This document shows positions 53,595 through 62,319 of a DNA stretch of 64,000 nucleotides, in pieces. The stretch's first letter is position 1, and every line of letters begins with the position of its first letter. The notes under the pieces were generated by a model that was not told where the DNA came from, searched no databases, and saw nothing but the letters and a program-made list of their open reading frames with translations. The DNA comes from an uncultured Prevotellaceae bacterium (lineage in GTDB: Bacteria > Bacteroidota > Bacteroidia > Bacteroidales > UBA3663): contig ONNR01000003.1 in assembly GCA_900319235.1 (NCBI GenBank), positions 124,001-188,000 of the forward strand, given 5' to 3'. Position numbers and translations under genes: made by a program.

Positions 53595-54194
53595 CTACCA
53601 TCCATCAATCTGGAAGCATACTCCTATACTGATTCCCAAATCGTGAATGAACTTGTTTCTATAATCATTCCTTCGGGTATCGAACGCATTAATAAGGTAA
53701 ACGCCGTCATTTATACTGGCCATTATACCGATGTCTGGAGTGATATGAACCTTTACACCTAATGCAGGTGAAACAAACAGGTTGAAATCGGTTTTTTTGC
53801 TCGATATGGAATACTTCTGATTGGTATCTACGTTCTTTTTCCCAAACATTCCAAACCCTCCAACACGAAGATTTACAAAGGGAGAAAAACGTTTATCAAG
53901 AAAGAAGTAATGTGTACTTAGAAAGACAGGTATTGCAGAAAAGTCATGCTTCTCATGGTGACTATATCCGATACCACCTCCAATGGCAAATTGTTCGTTA
54001 ATGAACACTTCGTGCAGGTAGTTCGCAGAAATGCATTTGTCACCATAATCGCCAAGCCCTTGCGAAGAAGAAACATCAATAACATTCAGACAACCGTTTC
54101 CAGTGTCAAAGGAGACCTGGGCCACCGTAATGGTCGCTATTGAAAGCATAGACAACAAGACCAGGAATAGTCTGATGTATTTCTGATTTTTCAT
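53595..54194 (-). CDS. Small outer-membrane beta-barrel protein (199 aa)
   Basis: A signal peptide (LFLVLLSMLSIATITVAQ) is followed by about eight amphipathic strands with Gly/aromatic alternation (FAIGGGIGYSHH, FSPFVNLRVGGFGMFG, IMASINDGVYLI) and a C-terminus ending near Phe-Gln-Ile-Asp-Gly-Trp. This is the pattern of porin-like proteins in Bacteroidota. A -7 box (minus TATATTTG, 54225-54218) lies 24 bases upstream. It is the first gene of the three-gene cluster. Confidence 0.85.
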   Translation of the reverse strand: MKNQKYIRLFLVLLSMLSIATITVAQVSFDTGNGCLNVIDVSSSQGLGDYGDKCISANYLHEVFINEQFAIGGGIGYSHHEKHDFSAIPVFLSTHYFFLDKRFSPFVNLRVGGFGMFGKKNVDTNQKYSISSKKTDFNLFVSPALGVKVHITPDIGIMASINDGVYLINAFDTRRNDYRNKFIHDLGISIGVCFQIDGW

Positions 54195-54217
54195 TCCCTA
54201 TTTTTTGTTTTGGTGTG

Positions 54218-54225
54218 CAAATATA
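54218..54225 (-). promoter_or_regulatory. -7 box of the outer-membrane protein cluster
   Basis: Minus TATATTTG, 24 bases before the start codon; no clear TTTG at 19-21 bases. The rest of the upstream gap to 54385 is AT-rich without other features. Confidence 0.5.
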
Positions 54226-54385
54226 CTTATTTATTGGCAGAATAGCACGGAAAAGGTATATGTGATTAACTTAAAATAACGATATACAATTGTTTTTACA
54301 ATGTTTTATAAAATTGTGGCAGATAATTGTTAGTTCGTCATGAAAAACTACACTTTTTTGTTTGTTTTTGATTTCCCATTTCAAT

Positions 54386-54417
54386 GTATGACCAATCTTG
54401 GCCAAGATTGGTCATAC
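54386..54417. repeat. Perfect 32-bp palindrome heading the 84-bp array
   Basis: Every base from 54386 to 54401 pairs with 54402 to 54417, centred on TTGGCCAA, without a loop. The following array units carry shortened, imperfect versions of the same palindrome. Confidence 0.92.
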
Positions 54418-54800
54418 CGCGATATGATAGAGCACTCTGACGGCCGACAGAGTGCTTTCTCCGAAAGGAGAATACCCAATCCTGGCCAAGAATGGTTATG
54501 CCGCGATAGGATGGAGTACTCTGTCGGCCGACAGAATGCTTTCTCCGAAAGAAGAATACCCAATCTTGGCCAAGAATGGTCATGCCGCGATAGGATATAG
54601 TACTCTGACGGCCGACAGAGTACTTTCTCCGAATAGAGAATACCCAATCCTGGCCAAGAATGGTTTTGCCGCGATAAGATGGAGTACTCTGACGGCCGAC
54701 AGGATGTTTTCTCCGAAAGAAGAATACCCAATCTTGGCCAAGAATGGTCATGCCACGATAGGATGAAGTACTCTGACGGCCGACAGAATGCTTGCTACTA
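54418..54800. repeat. Array of five 84-bp units with nested palindromes
   Basis: The GGCCGACAG word recurs at 54442, 54526, 54610, 54694 and 54778, exactly 84 bp apart (twice 42). Each unit holds a palindrome around CGGCCG (arms such as AGCACTCTG/CAGAGTGCT), a stem TTCTCC-GAAA-GGAGAA with a GAAA tetraloop, and a palindrome around TTGGCCAA. In unit one the outer arms read GCACTCTG/CAGAGTGC and in unit three GTACTCTG/CAGAGTAC, a matched change on both sides. Frames stay open on both strands only because 84 is a multiple of three. It lies between the recN terminator and the outer-membrane protein promoter. Confidence 0.92.
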
Positions 54801-54804
54801 TATG

Positions 54805-54835
54805 AAAAAGCACTATCCCGCGCGAGATAGTGCTT
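54805..54835 (-). terminator. Intrinsic terminator of the dnaN-recN cluster
   Basis: A perfect 10-bp stem AAGCACTATC/GATAGTGCTT (54808-54817 and 54826-54835), with a five-T run on the minus strand. It lies 24 bases past the recN stop. Confidence 0.92.
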
Positions 54836-54858
54836 GATGATGGAAAAGACGAAAAATA

Positions 54859-56517
54859 TTATTCCGTGATAAGCGTACGGGCATTAGCCAGGGCTTCGGG
54901 AGTGATATCGGAACCGCTGAGCATGCGGGCAATCTCTTGAATGCGCTGCTCGGAGGATAGCTGCTCGATGTGGGTGATGGTCTGCTCGTCGGTGTCGGCC
55001 TTGAAGACACGGAAATGCTGGTTGCCCTTGCCTGCAACCTGCGGGAGGTGGGTGATGGTGATGACCTGCAGATGGGTGGAGAGCTCCTTCATGACGCTGC
55101 CCATACGGTCGGCAATGTCGCCCGAGACACCCGTGTCGATCTCGTCGAAGATGATGGTGGGCAAGGTGCGTGCCGATGCCACCAGGCTCTTGATGCCAAG
55201 CATGAGGCGGCTGATCTCACCACCCGATGCCACTTCGCCTGCAGGACGGAGGGGCTGGTTCTTGTTGGCGGAGAAGAGGAACTCGAGGGAGTCCGACCCC
55301 GAAGGGGAGAGAGAGTCTAGGGGGGTGATGGAGACCTGGAAGCGGAGGTTGGGCATGCCGAGGTAGGTGACACGGGCGATGAGGTCCTTCTGGAGTTGCT
55401 GGGCGGCGTGCTTGCGAGTGTCGGTGAGGATGGCGGCGAGACGGGTGGCTTCGGCGGTGAGGCGCTTGACCTGCTGTTCGAGTTCGAGTATCTCCTCGTC
55501 GCTGTTGTCGATGTGCTGGATGCGCTCGAAGAGCTCGTCGCGCAACTGGATGAGTTCCTCGACCGAGGACTTGCCGTGCTTCTTCTGCAGCGAATAGAGG
55601 AGGCTGAGACGTTCCTCGACCTGCTCGAGGCGCTGCGGGTCGTAGTTGACTTCCTCGGAGCGGCTGTCCACCTCGTCGGCAATGTCCTTGAGGTCGATGT
55701 AGTCGCTTTCGAGACGCTGGGCAATCTCGGCAATGTCGGGATAGATGCGGCTCAGTTCGTGGGCCTTCTGCGAAATGCTTTTGAGCATCTGCACCACGGC
55801 GTCGCCTTCGCCATCGAGACCTTCGTGCATCTGACAGAGGCACGACTTGATGTCCTCGGCGTGGCTGAGGAGTTCCTGCTCGGCCTCGAGTTCCTCCTGT
55901 TCGCCTTCGACGAGGTTAGCATCGTCGAGCTGCGAGAACTGGAAACGTATGTAGTCGGCTTCCTGGGCATCGCGTTCGGCTTGGGCGCGGAGGGCTTTGA
56001 GCTTTGAGTCGTGAGCCTTGAGCTGGTCGTAGGCGGCACGGTAGCTGGCATATTCGGCCTGGTTGTGGGCGAGGGCATCGACGACGGAGAGCTGGAAGGC
56101 ATCCTGCCCGAGCAGGAGGTTCTGATGCTGCGAATGGATGTCGATGAGGTGGCTGCCGAGCTCGCGCAACAGGGGCAGCTGCACGGGCGTGTCGTTGACG
56201 AAGGCACGGCTCTTGCCTGTGGCGTTGATCTCGCGTCGGATGATGGTGGCGCTGGCGTCGTACTCGAGGTCGTTCTGGGCAAAGAAGGCTTCGAGGTCAT
56301 AGGCGGAGATGTCGAACTGTGCCTCGATGACGCACTTGCCGGCACCGCTGCGCACGGCCTTGGCATCGGCTCGTTGGCCGAGGATGAGACCGAGGGCGCC
56401 CATGATGATGGACTTACCGGCGCCTGTCTCGCCGGTAATGACGGTGAGGCCCTGGCCCGGACGGAACTCGAGGTGATCGATGAGGGCGTAGTTCTCGATA
56501 GTCAGGAATTGTAGCAT
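54859..56517 (-). CDS. recN: DNA repair protein RecN (552 aa)
   Basis: An SMC-like ATPase: Walker A ITGETGAGKSIIMGAL near residue 30, long coiled coils at about 160-225 and 295-360, signature ASGGEISRLMLGIK and Walker B LPTIIFDEIDTGVSG, ending with the D-loop and switch GNQHFRVFK. It gathers broken DNA ends for recombination. It starts 6 bases after the DUF4835-like gene and ends at an intrinsic terminator. Confidence 0.97.
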   Translation of the reverse strand: MLQFLTIENYALIDHLEFRPGQGLTVITGETGAGKSIIMGALGLILGQRADAKAVRSGAGKCVIEAQFDISAYDLEAFFAQNDLEYDASATIIRREINATGKSRAFVNDTPVQLPLLRELGSHLIDIHSQHQNLLLGQDAFQLSVVDALAHNQAEYASYRAAYDQLKAHDSKLKALRAQAERDAQEADYIRFQFSQLDDANLVEGEQEELEAEQELLSHAEDIKSCLCQMHEGLDGEGDAVVQMLKSISQKAHELSRIYPDIAEIAQRLESDYIDLKDIADEVDSRSEEVNYDPQRLEQVEERLSLLYSLQKKHGKSSVEELIQLRDELFERIQHIDNSDEEILELEQQVKRLTAEATRLAAILTDTRKHAAQQLQKDLIARVTYLGMPNLRFQVSITPLDSLSPSGSDSLEFLFSANKNQPLRPAGEVASGGEISRLMLGIKSLVASARTLPTIIFDEIDTGVSGDIADRMGSVMKELSTHLQVITITHLPQVAGKGNQHFRVFKADTDEQTITHIEQLSSEQRIQEIARMLSGSDITPEALANARTLITE

Positions 56518-56523
56518 ATCTTT

Positions 56524-57453
56524 TTATTCCTTATATTCTTCCTTGATGGGAGCGAGTTGACGAGAGTAGGTGGGGAAGAGGTCGGTGAGCTTGTCGTGAA
56601 TGGATTTCTTCTCGGACATAGGAGCCTCGCTGTAGATGTTGACTAGTTCGTCGAGCTTGGCGTTGATGAAAAGGGAGAGGAGCGGGGTCATGGCGTCGGC
56701 AGAGCGGACGGTGGCAAGCTGCTCGAAGGATGCGGAGATCTGGGAGCGTCCCTTATCGACGGATTGTGCCATTTGGTCAAGGCCCTGGCGATGGTAGGTG
56801 TACCAAAGTTCGCGGAACGGCTGCTGATTGGGGTCGAGGAGGGCGGTGATGAGGGCGTGGCGGTTGGTCTTCGAGTCGAAGGCCTTCCAGCCGTTGCTGT
56901 CGGACGACTGCATCTGACTGACGATGCTCTCGCACTTGCGCAGATACTGCTCGCCACCCATGCTGCTGAACGAGTCGAAATCGAGGCCGAGGACGAGATA
57001 GACGTAGTAGGCGATGGTGGCGATGAGTTCGTTGTCGAGGTTGAACTCGTTGTAGGTGAGGTTCTCGCCTTCCTGATAGGGCAGGGTGACGAGGTCGTCG
57101 CGCCAGTTGATGAGGATAGTCTGATAGGTGGAGTTATAGACGGGGCGGCGTGCCTGGACGGTGATGGAGACCTTATAGACATCGGACTGCACGACCTCGT
57201 TGATGGTGAGGGCGAAGGTGCAGGTGATCTTCTCGACGTTGGAGAACTGTGCGCCCGTCCACTGCTGGCCATTGATGAACTCCTCGAGGCTCTGCTTGAG
57301 GGTCTCGAAGCGCGGACGCAGCGATGCATCGATCTGCTGTGTGTTGATGTTCACCGTGGCGTTGAGCTCCTGGGCGTAGCTTCTCACTGATCCTCCCCAA
57401 AAGAGAAGGAGCACGAAGATGCCGATAATCCTATAAAGTGGTTTCATTTTCAT
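56524..57453 (-). CDS. DUF4835-like exported protein (309 aa)
   Basis: A signal peptide ends near RSYAQELNATVNI. The body has the pattern ELNATVNINTQQIDASLRPR and an early VEKITCTFALTI strand typical of DUF4835 proteins, which in Bacteroidota sit beside recN. Function is unknown; a periplasmic or outer-membrane place is implied. A second Met two codons in (MKPLYR) is a possible start. It lies between a word-repeat hairpin and recN. Confidence 0.85.
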   Translation of the reverse strand: MKMKPLYRIIGIFVLLLFWGGSVRSYAQELNATVNINTQQIDASLRPRFETLKQSLEEFINGQQWTGAQFSNVEKITCTFALTINEVVQSDVYKVSITVQARRPVYNSTYQTILINWRDDLVTLPYQEGENLTYNEFNLDNELIATIAYYVYLVLGLDFDSFSSMGGEQYLRKCESIVSQMQSSDSNGWKAFDSKTNRHALITALLDPNQQPFRELWYTYHRQGLDQMAQSVDKGRSQISASFEQLATVRSADAMTPLLSLFINAKLDELVNIYSEAPMSEKKSIHDKLTDLFPTYSRQLAPIKEEYKE

Positions 57454-57505
57454 ATCTCACACAGATATCGCGGAAATGTTTTTGTCGTGGCGGGCTTTAT
57501 ATCTC

Positions 57506-57582
57506 ACACAGAACTCACGGAAATCACAGAAAAACAAATATCTTGACCTTACCCTTTCTGTGAGTTCCGTGAGTTCTGTGTG
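57506..57582. repeat. Hairpin of CACAGAACTCACGGA words
   Basis: Arms 57506-57533 and 57555-57582 pair at 27 of 28 positions around a 21-base loop. Words like CACAGAACTCACGGA repeat within and before the arms (a worn copy at about 57455-57475). It fills the gap between the dnaQ-like and DUF4835-like genes, where related bacteria often have coaBC. Confidence 0.82.
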
Positions 57583-57588
57583 GCCTTT

Positions 57589-58359
57589 TCAGGCCTTCTT
57601 CATCATTGCCAACTTGAGTTGGGTGAGCACGTGCTTGGTGGAGAGGGCGAAGTCGCCGTTCATCATCCAGGAGTAGTAGCTGGGATCCTGCGTCAGGACT
57701 TCGGTGACGGGGCGACCCTTGTACTTGCCGAAGTTAAAGACGGGACGATTCTTGTCGTCATAGACCATAGCCCCCATAGGATCGACGTTGCGGTTCATGC
57801 GCGTGAAGTCCTGCAGCCACTCGACATCGTTCTCCAGATCGTCGTAGCGATCGAGCTGCGCTTGGAGCACTTCGTAGGTGGCACGGATGTCGCAGTCAGC
57901 CGAATGGGCGCCGTCGAGTTCCTTGCCACAATAGAAGCGGTAGGCGGCAACGAGTGTGCGCGGCTCCTTCTTGTAGAATATGTTCTGCACGTCGATGAAT
58001 CGCACCTTGCTGATGTCGTACTTGACACCTGCACGCAGAAACTCCTCGACGAGCAGGGGTACGTCGAAACGGTTGGAGTTGTAACCTGCTACGTCGCAGC
58101 CCTTGAAGATCTGTTCGAGTCGGCCTGCCATCTGCTTGAAGGTGGGCTTGTCGGCCACCATCTCGTCAGTGATGTGGTGGATGGCAGAGGCTTCCTCGGG
58201 AATGTGCATCTCGGGGTTGATGAAGAAGTTGCCCTGCTCCTCACTGCCGTTGGGCATGACCTTGATGTAACCAAGCTGGACGATGCGGTCCTTGGTGGCG
58301 CTGATGCCTGTGGTCTCGAGGTCGAAGAAGATGAGGGGCTTCCTGAGATTGAGTTTCAT
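57589..58359 (-). CDS. DnaQ-like 3'-5' exonuclease (256 aa)
   Basis: The DEDD exonuclease motifs are present: FFDLETTGI near residue 11, GYNSNRFDVPLLVEEF near 95 and AHSADCDIRATYEVL near 155. A C-terminal extension (to 256) with FNFGKYKGRPVTEVL and YYSWMMNGDF is the extra small domain seen in Bacteroidales members of this family. It may proofread for DNA polymerase III or act in repair. It lies 15 bases after dnaN. Confidence 0.92.
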   Translation of the reverse strand: MKLNLRKPLIFFDLETTGISATKDRIVQLGYIKVMPNGSEEQGNFFINPEMHIPEEASAIHHITDEMVADKPTFKQMAGRLEQIFKGCDVAGYNSNRFDVPLLVEEFLRAGVKYDISKVRFIDVQNIFYKKEPRTLVAAYRFYCGKELDGAHSADCDIRATYEVLQAQLDRYDDLENDVEWLQDFTRMNRNVDPMGAMVYDDKNRPVFNFGKYKGRPVTEVLTQDPSYYSWMMNGDFALSTKHVLTQLKLAMMKKA

Positions 58360-58374
58360 AGACGCGATGCAGTC

Positions 58375-59502
58375 TTAGAAATCGGTGAGCATCATCGGCA
58401 TGATGAGCATGAGGAGCTTTTCGCCATCGTTGTTCTGCACGGGAGCCACCAGTCCGGCACGGGCGGGGTCGCTGAGCAGCACCTCGACATCCTGGGCAGT
58501 GATGGTGTTGAGGATCTCGATGAGGAAGTTGGCGCGGAAGCCGATGCTCATGGGCGTGCCCTCGTAGGAGCAGGTGAGCGTCTCGGTGCCCGAGGTGGAG
58601 TAGTCGACATCCTGAGCCGAGATGGTGAGGCTGCTGGCGTCGAGGTCGAACTTGACCTGGTTGGTGGCACTGTTGGCGAAGACGGCGATGCGACGCAGGG
58701 CGGAGAGGAACAACTGACGGTCGATGGTGAGACGGTTGGTGTTGTTCTTGGGGATCACCACTTCATAGCGCGGATAGCGTCCTTCGATGAGGGTGCAGAT
58801 GAGCTCGTAGTCGCCGAGCTGGAAACGTGCGCTCTTCGAATCGAAGCAGACGGTGCAGAGAAGCTGGTCCTTGGAGATGATGTTCTTGAGGAGGTTGGCA
58901 GGCTTCTTGGGCAGGATGAAGTTGGACTCGAAGCCGGGCTCGGTGGTCTCGTTGATGAGACGGACGAGCTTCTTGGAGTCGGAGGCGACGAAGATGATAC
59001 GGTCGGCCTTGATGTCGAAGTAGATGCCGTTCATGACGGGACGGAGCTCGTCCTCGGCAGTGGCGAAGAGGGTGCTCTGGATGCCGTTGAGGAGGGCCTG
59101 GGCGTTGATGTCGAACGAGCGGTAGTTTTCCTCGAGAGCCTTGACGCGCGGATATTCGTCGGCATTGCCGCCGATGAAGTTGTACTTGCCGTTGGCGTAG
59201 GAGACGATGACCTCGTAGTTGCCGTTATCGACCTCGATGGAGAGCTGCTGCTGTGGCATCTCCTTGAGGGGGTCCATGATGGTCTTGGCGGGGACGACGA
59301 AAGCACCATTGCCCTCGACGCCCTGGATGGCGATGGAGGTAATCATAGTGGTGCTGCCATCGCTGGCGGTGACTGTTAGCTTCTCCTCACTGACTTCGAA
59401 ACGGAAATTGTCGAGGATGGGCATAGGGTTCTTGCTGAGCAGCACGCGGCTGATGGCAGCCAGATGACTCATGAGGTCGGAACTGAGAACTTCGAATTTC
59501 AT
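58375..59502 (-). CDS. dnaN: DNA polymerase III beta subunit, sliding clamp (375 aa)
   Basis: Three repeated clamp domains of about 120 residues are visible, starting MKFEVLSSDLMSHLAAISRV, with the typical LRPVMNGIYFDI at the second domain start, the linker VIPKNNTNRLTIDR, and the C-terminal protein-binding end LMLIMPMML. It holds the replicase on DNA. It is the first gene of the cluster; an inverted repeat CGGGCAAATA/TATTTGCCCG lies upstream (59567-59612). Confidence 0.97.
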   Translation of the reverse strand: MKFEVLSSDLMSHLAAISRVLLSKNPMPILDNFRFEVSEEKLTVTASDGSTTMITSIAIQGVEGNGAFVVPAKTIMDPLKEMPQQQLSIEVDNGNYEVIVSYANGKYNFIGGNADEYPRVKALEENYRSFDINAQALLNGIQSTLFATAEDELRPVMNGIYFDIKADRIIFVASDSKKLVRLINETTEPGFESNFILPKKPANLLKNIISKDQLLCTVCFDSKSARFQLGDYELICTLIEGRYPRYEVVIPKNNTNRLTIDRQLFLSALRRIAVFANSATNQVKFDLDASSLTISAQDVDYSTSGTETLTCSYEGTPMSIGFRANFLIEILNTITAQDVEVLLSDPARAGLVAPVQNNDGEKLLMLIMPMMLTDF

Positions 59503-59566
59503 AGGTTGTATGATTTAACAATTTATATTTTCAATTTACAATTGAATTGTACCTGTATAAATACAT

Positions 59567-59612
59567 CGGGCAAATATCGGTATTTTTTGCGAAAGTACCA
59601 AATATTTGCCCG
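59567..59612. promoter_or_regulatory. Inverted repeat upstream of dnaN
   Basis: CGGGCAAATA (59567-59576) and TATTTGCCCG (59603-59612) form a perfect 10-bp inverted repeat 65-110 bases before the dnaN start. It may be an operator or part of the promoter region; no full TAnnTTTG box with correct spacing was found. Confidence 0.5.
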
Positions 59613-59684
59613 AAAAAATGCAAATTTTAGACGAAATAGTCCGAAAACCACCTATTTGAGTGATTCATCGACTGCTCATGGGGT

Positions 59685-61124
59685 TCAAATCGAGGCGATA
59701 ATCTCCTTGACGTAAGGCCAGAACTTGGCTACAGAAGAGATGGAAAGTTTCTCTTCGGGCGAGTGGATGGCTTCCATCGTGGGACCTACGCTGACCATGT
59801 CGAGCCAAGGATACTTGGTGAGGAAGAGACCCGTCTCGAGACCGGCGTGGATGGCCATGGTCTCGGGCTCGCCGCCATAGACCTTGCGGTAGGCAGCCTC
59901 GGTGAGCTTCACCATACGGCTGTTGGGGTTGGGAGCCCAACCGGGATAGCCCTGACCCTGGGTGACTTCGGCACCAGCGAGGTCGAAGACGGTCTTGACC
60001 ATCTGGGCAATCATACGCTTTTGGCTCTCGACGCTCGAGCGCTGGCTTGTCTCGACGCGGATGGTGCCTGGCTCGGAGATACGGACAGAGGCGAGGTTGG
60101 TGGACGTCTCGACGAGGCCTGGCATCGAGTGGCTCATACCGATGACGCCGTGAGGTGCTGCGATGAGTGCCTGGATGAGGCGGCAGGTCACGTTGGGGTC
60201 GATGACCTCGGCGGGAGCGTCGACGGTCTCGATGGACATCTTGAACGAAGGCTCGACACCAGCCACTTCGACTTCGACCATGGCAGTGAACTTGTTGAGG
60301 TCGGCTACGAGCTGGTCGCGACGTGCTGCGGGCACACCGATGACGGCGTAAGCCTCGCGGGCGATGGCATTGCGGAGGTTGCCGCCACGGATGTCGGAGA
60401 CGAGCAGACCGGGTTGGGTGGTGAGGAAGCGTGCGAGCACCTTGTTGGCATTGGCACGGCCGAGGTGGATGTCGCCACCCGAGTGGCCGCCGAGGAGACC
60501 GCCTATGCTGACACGGGCGAAGTAGTAGTCGGCAGGAGTGGGCTGGGTGGTGTAGTGCCAGAGGGCAACGGTGTCCATACCACCGGCGCAGCCGATGAAG
60601 ATCTGATTCTCCTGTTCGGAATCGAGGTTGAGGAGGAGCTTGCCGGTCATGAAGCCTTCGCTGAGCATATTGGCGCCTGTCATACCGGTCTCCTCGTCGT
60701 AGGTGCAGAGGAATTCGAGTGGACCGTGCTCGTAAGTCTTGTCGAGCATGGCAGCCAGGGCGAGGGCTACACCTGCGCCGTCGTCAGCGCCGAGGGTAGT
60801 GCCGTTGGCCTTCACCCAATCGCCGTCGATGCGTGTCTCGATGGGGTCGTTTTCGAAGTCGTGAATGATGTCGGAGTTCTTTTCGCACACCATATCCATA
60901 TGGGCCTGCATGACGAGCGTCTCGCGGTCCTCACGGCCTGGGGTGGCAGGACAGCTGATGAGGACGTTGCCGGTCTCATCGACCTTGCAGTCGAGGTTGT
61001 GCTCCTTGGCGAAGTTGACAAGCCATGCGCGGATCTTGCCTTCCTTCTTGCTCGGACGAGGCACCTTGGTGATGGCATCGAAGATTTCCCAAAAGATTCT
61101 TGGTTCAAGATTCTTGATTTCCAT
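59685..61124 (-). CDS. pepD: Aminoacyl-histidine dipeptidase PepD, M20 family (479 aa)
   Basis: The metal-binding motifs are VMQAHMDMVCEKN (about residue 80) and LGADDGAGVALAL (about residue 120), followed by the catalytic-type TYDEETGMTGA and the lid domain. The C-terminal end AIHAGLETGLFL supplies the last His. It cleaves Xaa-His and other dipeptides in the cytoplasm with zinc. It stands alone on the minus strand, divergent from the small membrane protein gene. Confidence 0.95.
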   Translation of the reverse strand: MEIKNLEPRIFWEIFDAITKVPRPSKKEGKIRAWLVNFAKEHNLDCKVDETGNVLISCPATPGREDRETLVMQAHMDMVCEKNSDIIHDFENDPIETRIDGDWVKANGTTLGADDGAGVALALAAMLDKTYEHGPLEFLCTYDEETGMTGANMLSEGFMTGKLLLNLDSEQENQIFIGCAGGMDTVALWHYTTQPTPADYYFARVSIGGLLGGHSGGDIHLGRANANKVLARFLTTQPGLLVSDIRGGNLRNAIAREAYAVIGVPAARRDQLVADLNKFTAMVEVEVAGVEPSFKMSIETVDAPAEVIDPNVTCRLIQALIAAPHGVIGMSHSMPGLVETSTNLASVRISEPGTIRVETSQRSSVESQKRMIAQMVKTVFDLAGAEVTQGQGYPGWAPNPNSRMVKLTEAAYRKVYGGEPETMAIHAGLETGLFLTKYPWLDMVSVGPTMEAIHSPEEKLSISSVAKFWPYVKEIIASI

Positions 61125-61275
61125 AGTTTGATTTGTTTTGAAAAATTAGTGGTTTTATGTCGTTTTTTGTTTCGTAAAAGTGCAAATCAGTAATAATAAT
61201 TGTTAAAAGTGGTCAAGATGTATGACTTTTTCCTAAAATCGAGACCAAAAATGGTGGATTGTTTCGGAAATTTTG

Positions 61276-61283
61276 TATCTTTG
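61276..61283 (+). promoter_or_regulatory. -7 box of the small membrane protein gene
   Basis: TATCTTTG at 61276-61283, 71 bases before the ATG at 61354. It shows that the longer open frame from 61273 is not translated. No well-spaced TTTG was found. Confidence 0.6.
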
Positions 61284-61353
61284 CAACCGCTATTCGCGAA
61301 GTTTGAGGAGAAATTCCCCCTTTGAACTGTTTGCGGGTGCAAAGATAATAAAA

Positions 61354-61593
61354 ATGTGGCAAACTATTATCATTTCGGTCGGAATTCTTTTAATATCTTT
61401 TGTTTTTTTAGCAATTAAGGTATTATTTGTGAAAAATGGCACGTTTCCGAAGACGCATGTGAGCCAATCGAAGGCGATGCGCGACAAGGGAATCCACTGC
61501 GTGCAGACCCAGGATTATGAGGAGCGCCACAAGCAGGGGCTCTATGCCGACGGCCAGATGCCCACTGGAAAACTACAAGAAGAAAATAAATAA
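61354..61593 (+). CDS. Small single-pass membrane protein of unknown function (79 aa)
   Basis: Residues about 3-27 are one membrane segment (IIISVGILLISFVFLAIKVL), followed by a short polar tail with a conserved-looking HCVQTQDYEERH. The start at 61354 (MWQTIIISV) is preferred over an upstream one because a promoter box lies before it. It lies 17 bases before the Skp-like gene, so they are probably co-transcribed. Function unknown. Confidence 0.75.
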   Translation: MWQTIIISVGILLISFVFLAIKVLFVKNGTFPKTHVSQSKAMRDKGIHCVQTQDYEERHKQGLYADGQMPTGKLQEENK

Positions 61594-61610
61594 TAACTTT
61601 AATATTGTAT

Positions 61611-62225
61611 ATGAAAAAATTCTTTACTATCGCTTCTGCCCTGGTTTTGGCGGGAGTTCTCGCCGGAGGTATGACTTCCTGCGTTAAATCGAACAATGCC
61701 GATGCCGCCAAGGTAGCCGGCGGTACGCTCACCGAGGGTGAGTCATTGCCAATTGCCTTCATCCAGGCTGATTCGCTTTACAACAACTATCAGCTCCAGA
61801 TTGACCTTACCCAGGACCTTGTGAAGCAGAAGGCTCAGGCTGAGGATAAGATGAACAAGGAGATGGCCAAGTTCCAGAAGGAGTATCAGGACTTCATGCA
61901 GAAGGTTCAGACCAACTCGTTCATCGGTGGTCAGTCGCGTATGGAATCCGAGCAGCGTCGTCTGCAGCAGAAGCAGGCTTCCATCGAGCAGCAGGCCAAT
62001 GGCTTGCAGCAGGATCTCGCCCTCCTCCAGAGTCAGGCCTTTGACCGTGTGAACGATTCTATCCAGGCTGTGCTGAAGGAGTACAACAAGGACAAGAACT
62101 TCGAGGTGATCTACAGCAGTGTTCCCAACACGACCGTCTTCTTCGTGAAGGAGAAGTACGACATCACCCAGGATGTTCTCGACCTGCTCAACAAGCGCTA
62201 TGCTGAGGGCAAGAAGAGCGAATAA
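61611..62225 (+). CDS. Skp/OmpH-like periplasmic chaperone lipoprotein (204 aa)
   Basis: The start at 61611 (MKKFFTIASALVLAG) gives a lipoprotein signal with lipobox MTSC. The mature part has the OmpH opening LPIAFIQADSLYNNY, a long coiled coil (about 65-145, KQKAQAEDKMNKEMAKFQKE) and the closing beta part VIYSSVPNTTVFFVKEKYD. OmpH/Skp proteins hold unfolded outer-membrane proteins. A terminator follows at 62284-62309. Confidence 0.9.
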   Translation: MKKFFTIASALVLAGVLAGGMTSCVKSNNADAAKVAGGTLTEGESLPIAFIQADSLYNNYQLQIDLTQDLVKQKAQAEDKMNKEMAKFQKEYQDFMQKVQTNSFIGGQSRMESEQRRLQQKQASIEQQANGLQQDLALLQSQAFDRVNDSIQAVLKEYNKDKNFEVIYSSVPNTTVFFVKEKYDITQDVLDLLNKRYAEGKKSE

Positions 62226-62283
62226 TCAATTAACAATTAATAATTAACAAATAACAATTGTTGGTTGGTCCAAAGATATAATT

Positions 62284-62309
62284 AAGGCGTCGCGAATTGC
62301 GGCGCCTTT
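62284..62309. terminator. Bidirectional intrinsic terminator
   Basis: AAGGCG(T)CGC pairs with GCG(G)CGCCTT around GAATT, with T-rich sequence after it on the plus strand. It lies between the convergent Skp-like and OmpA-like genes. Confidence 0.85.
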
Positions 62310-62319
62310 ATTGTTTTTA

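Noticed and set aside
54338..54766. Several repeat-encoded frames of 86-137 aa over the 84-bp array
   Set aside because: The same effect: period divisible by three and palindromic content keep several frames open. None has a start context or a known domain.
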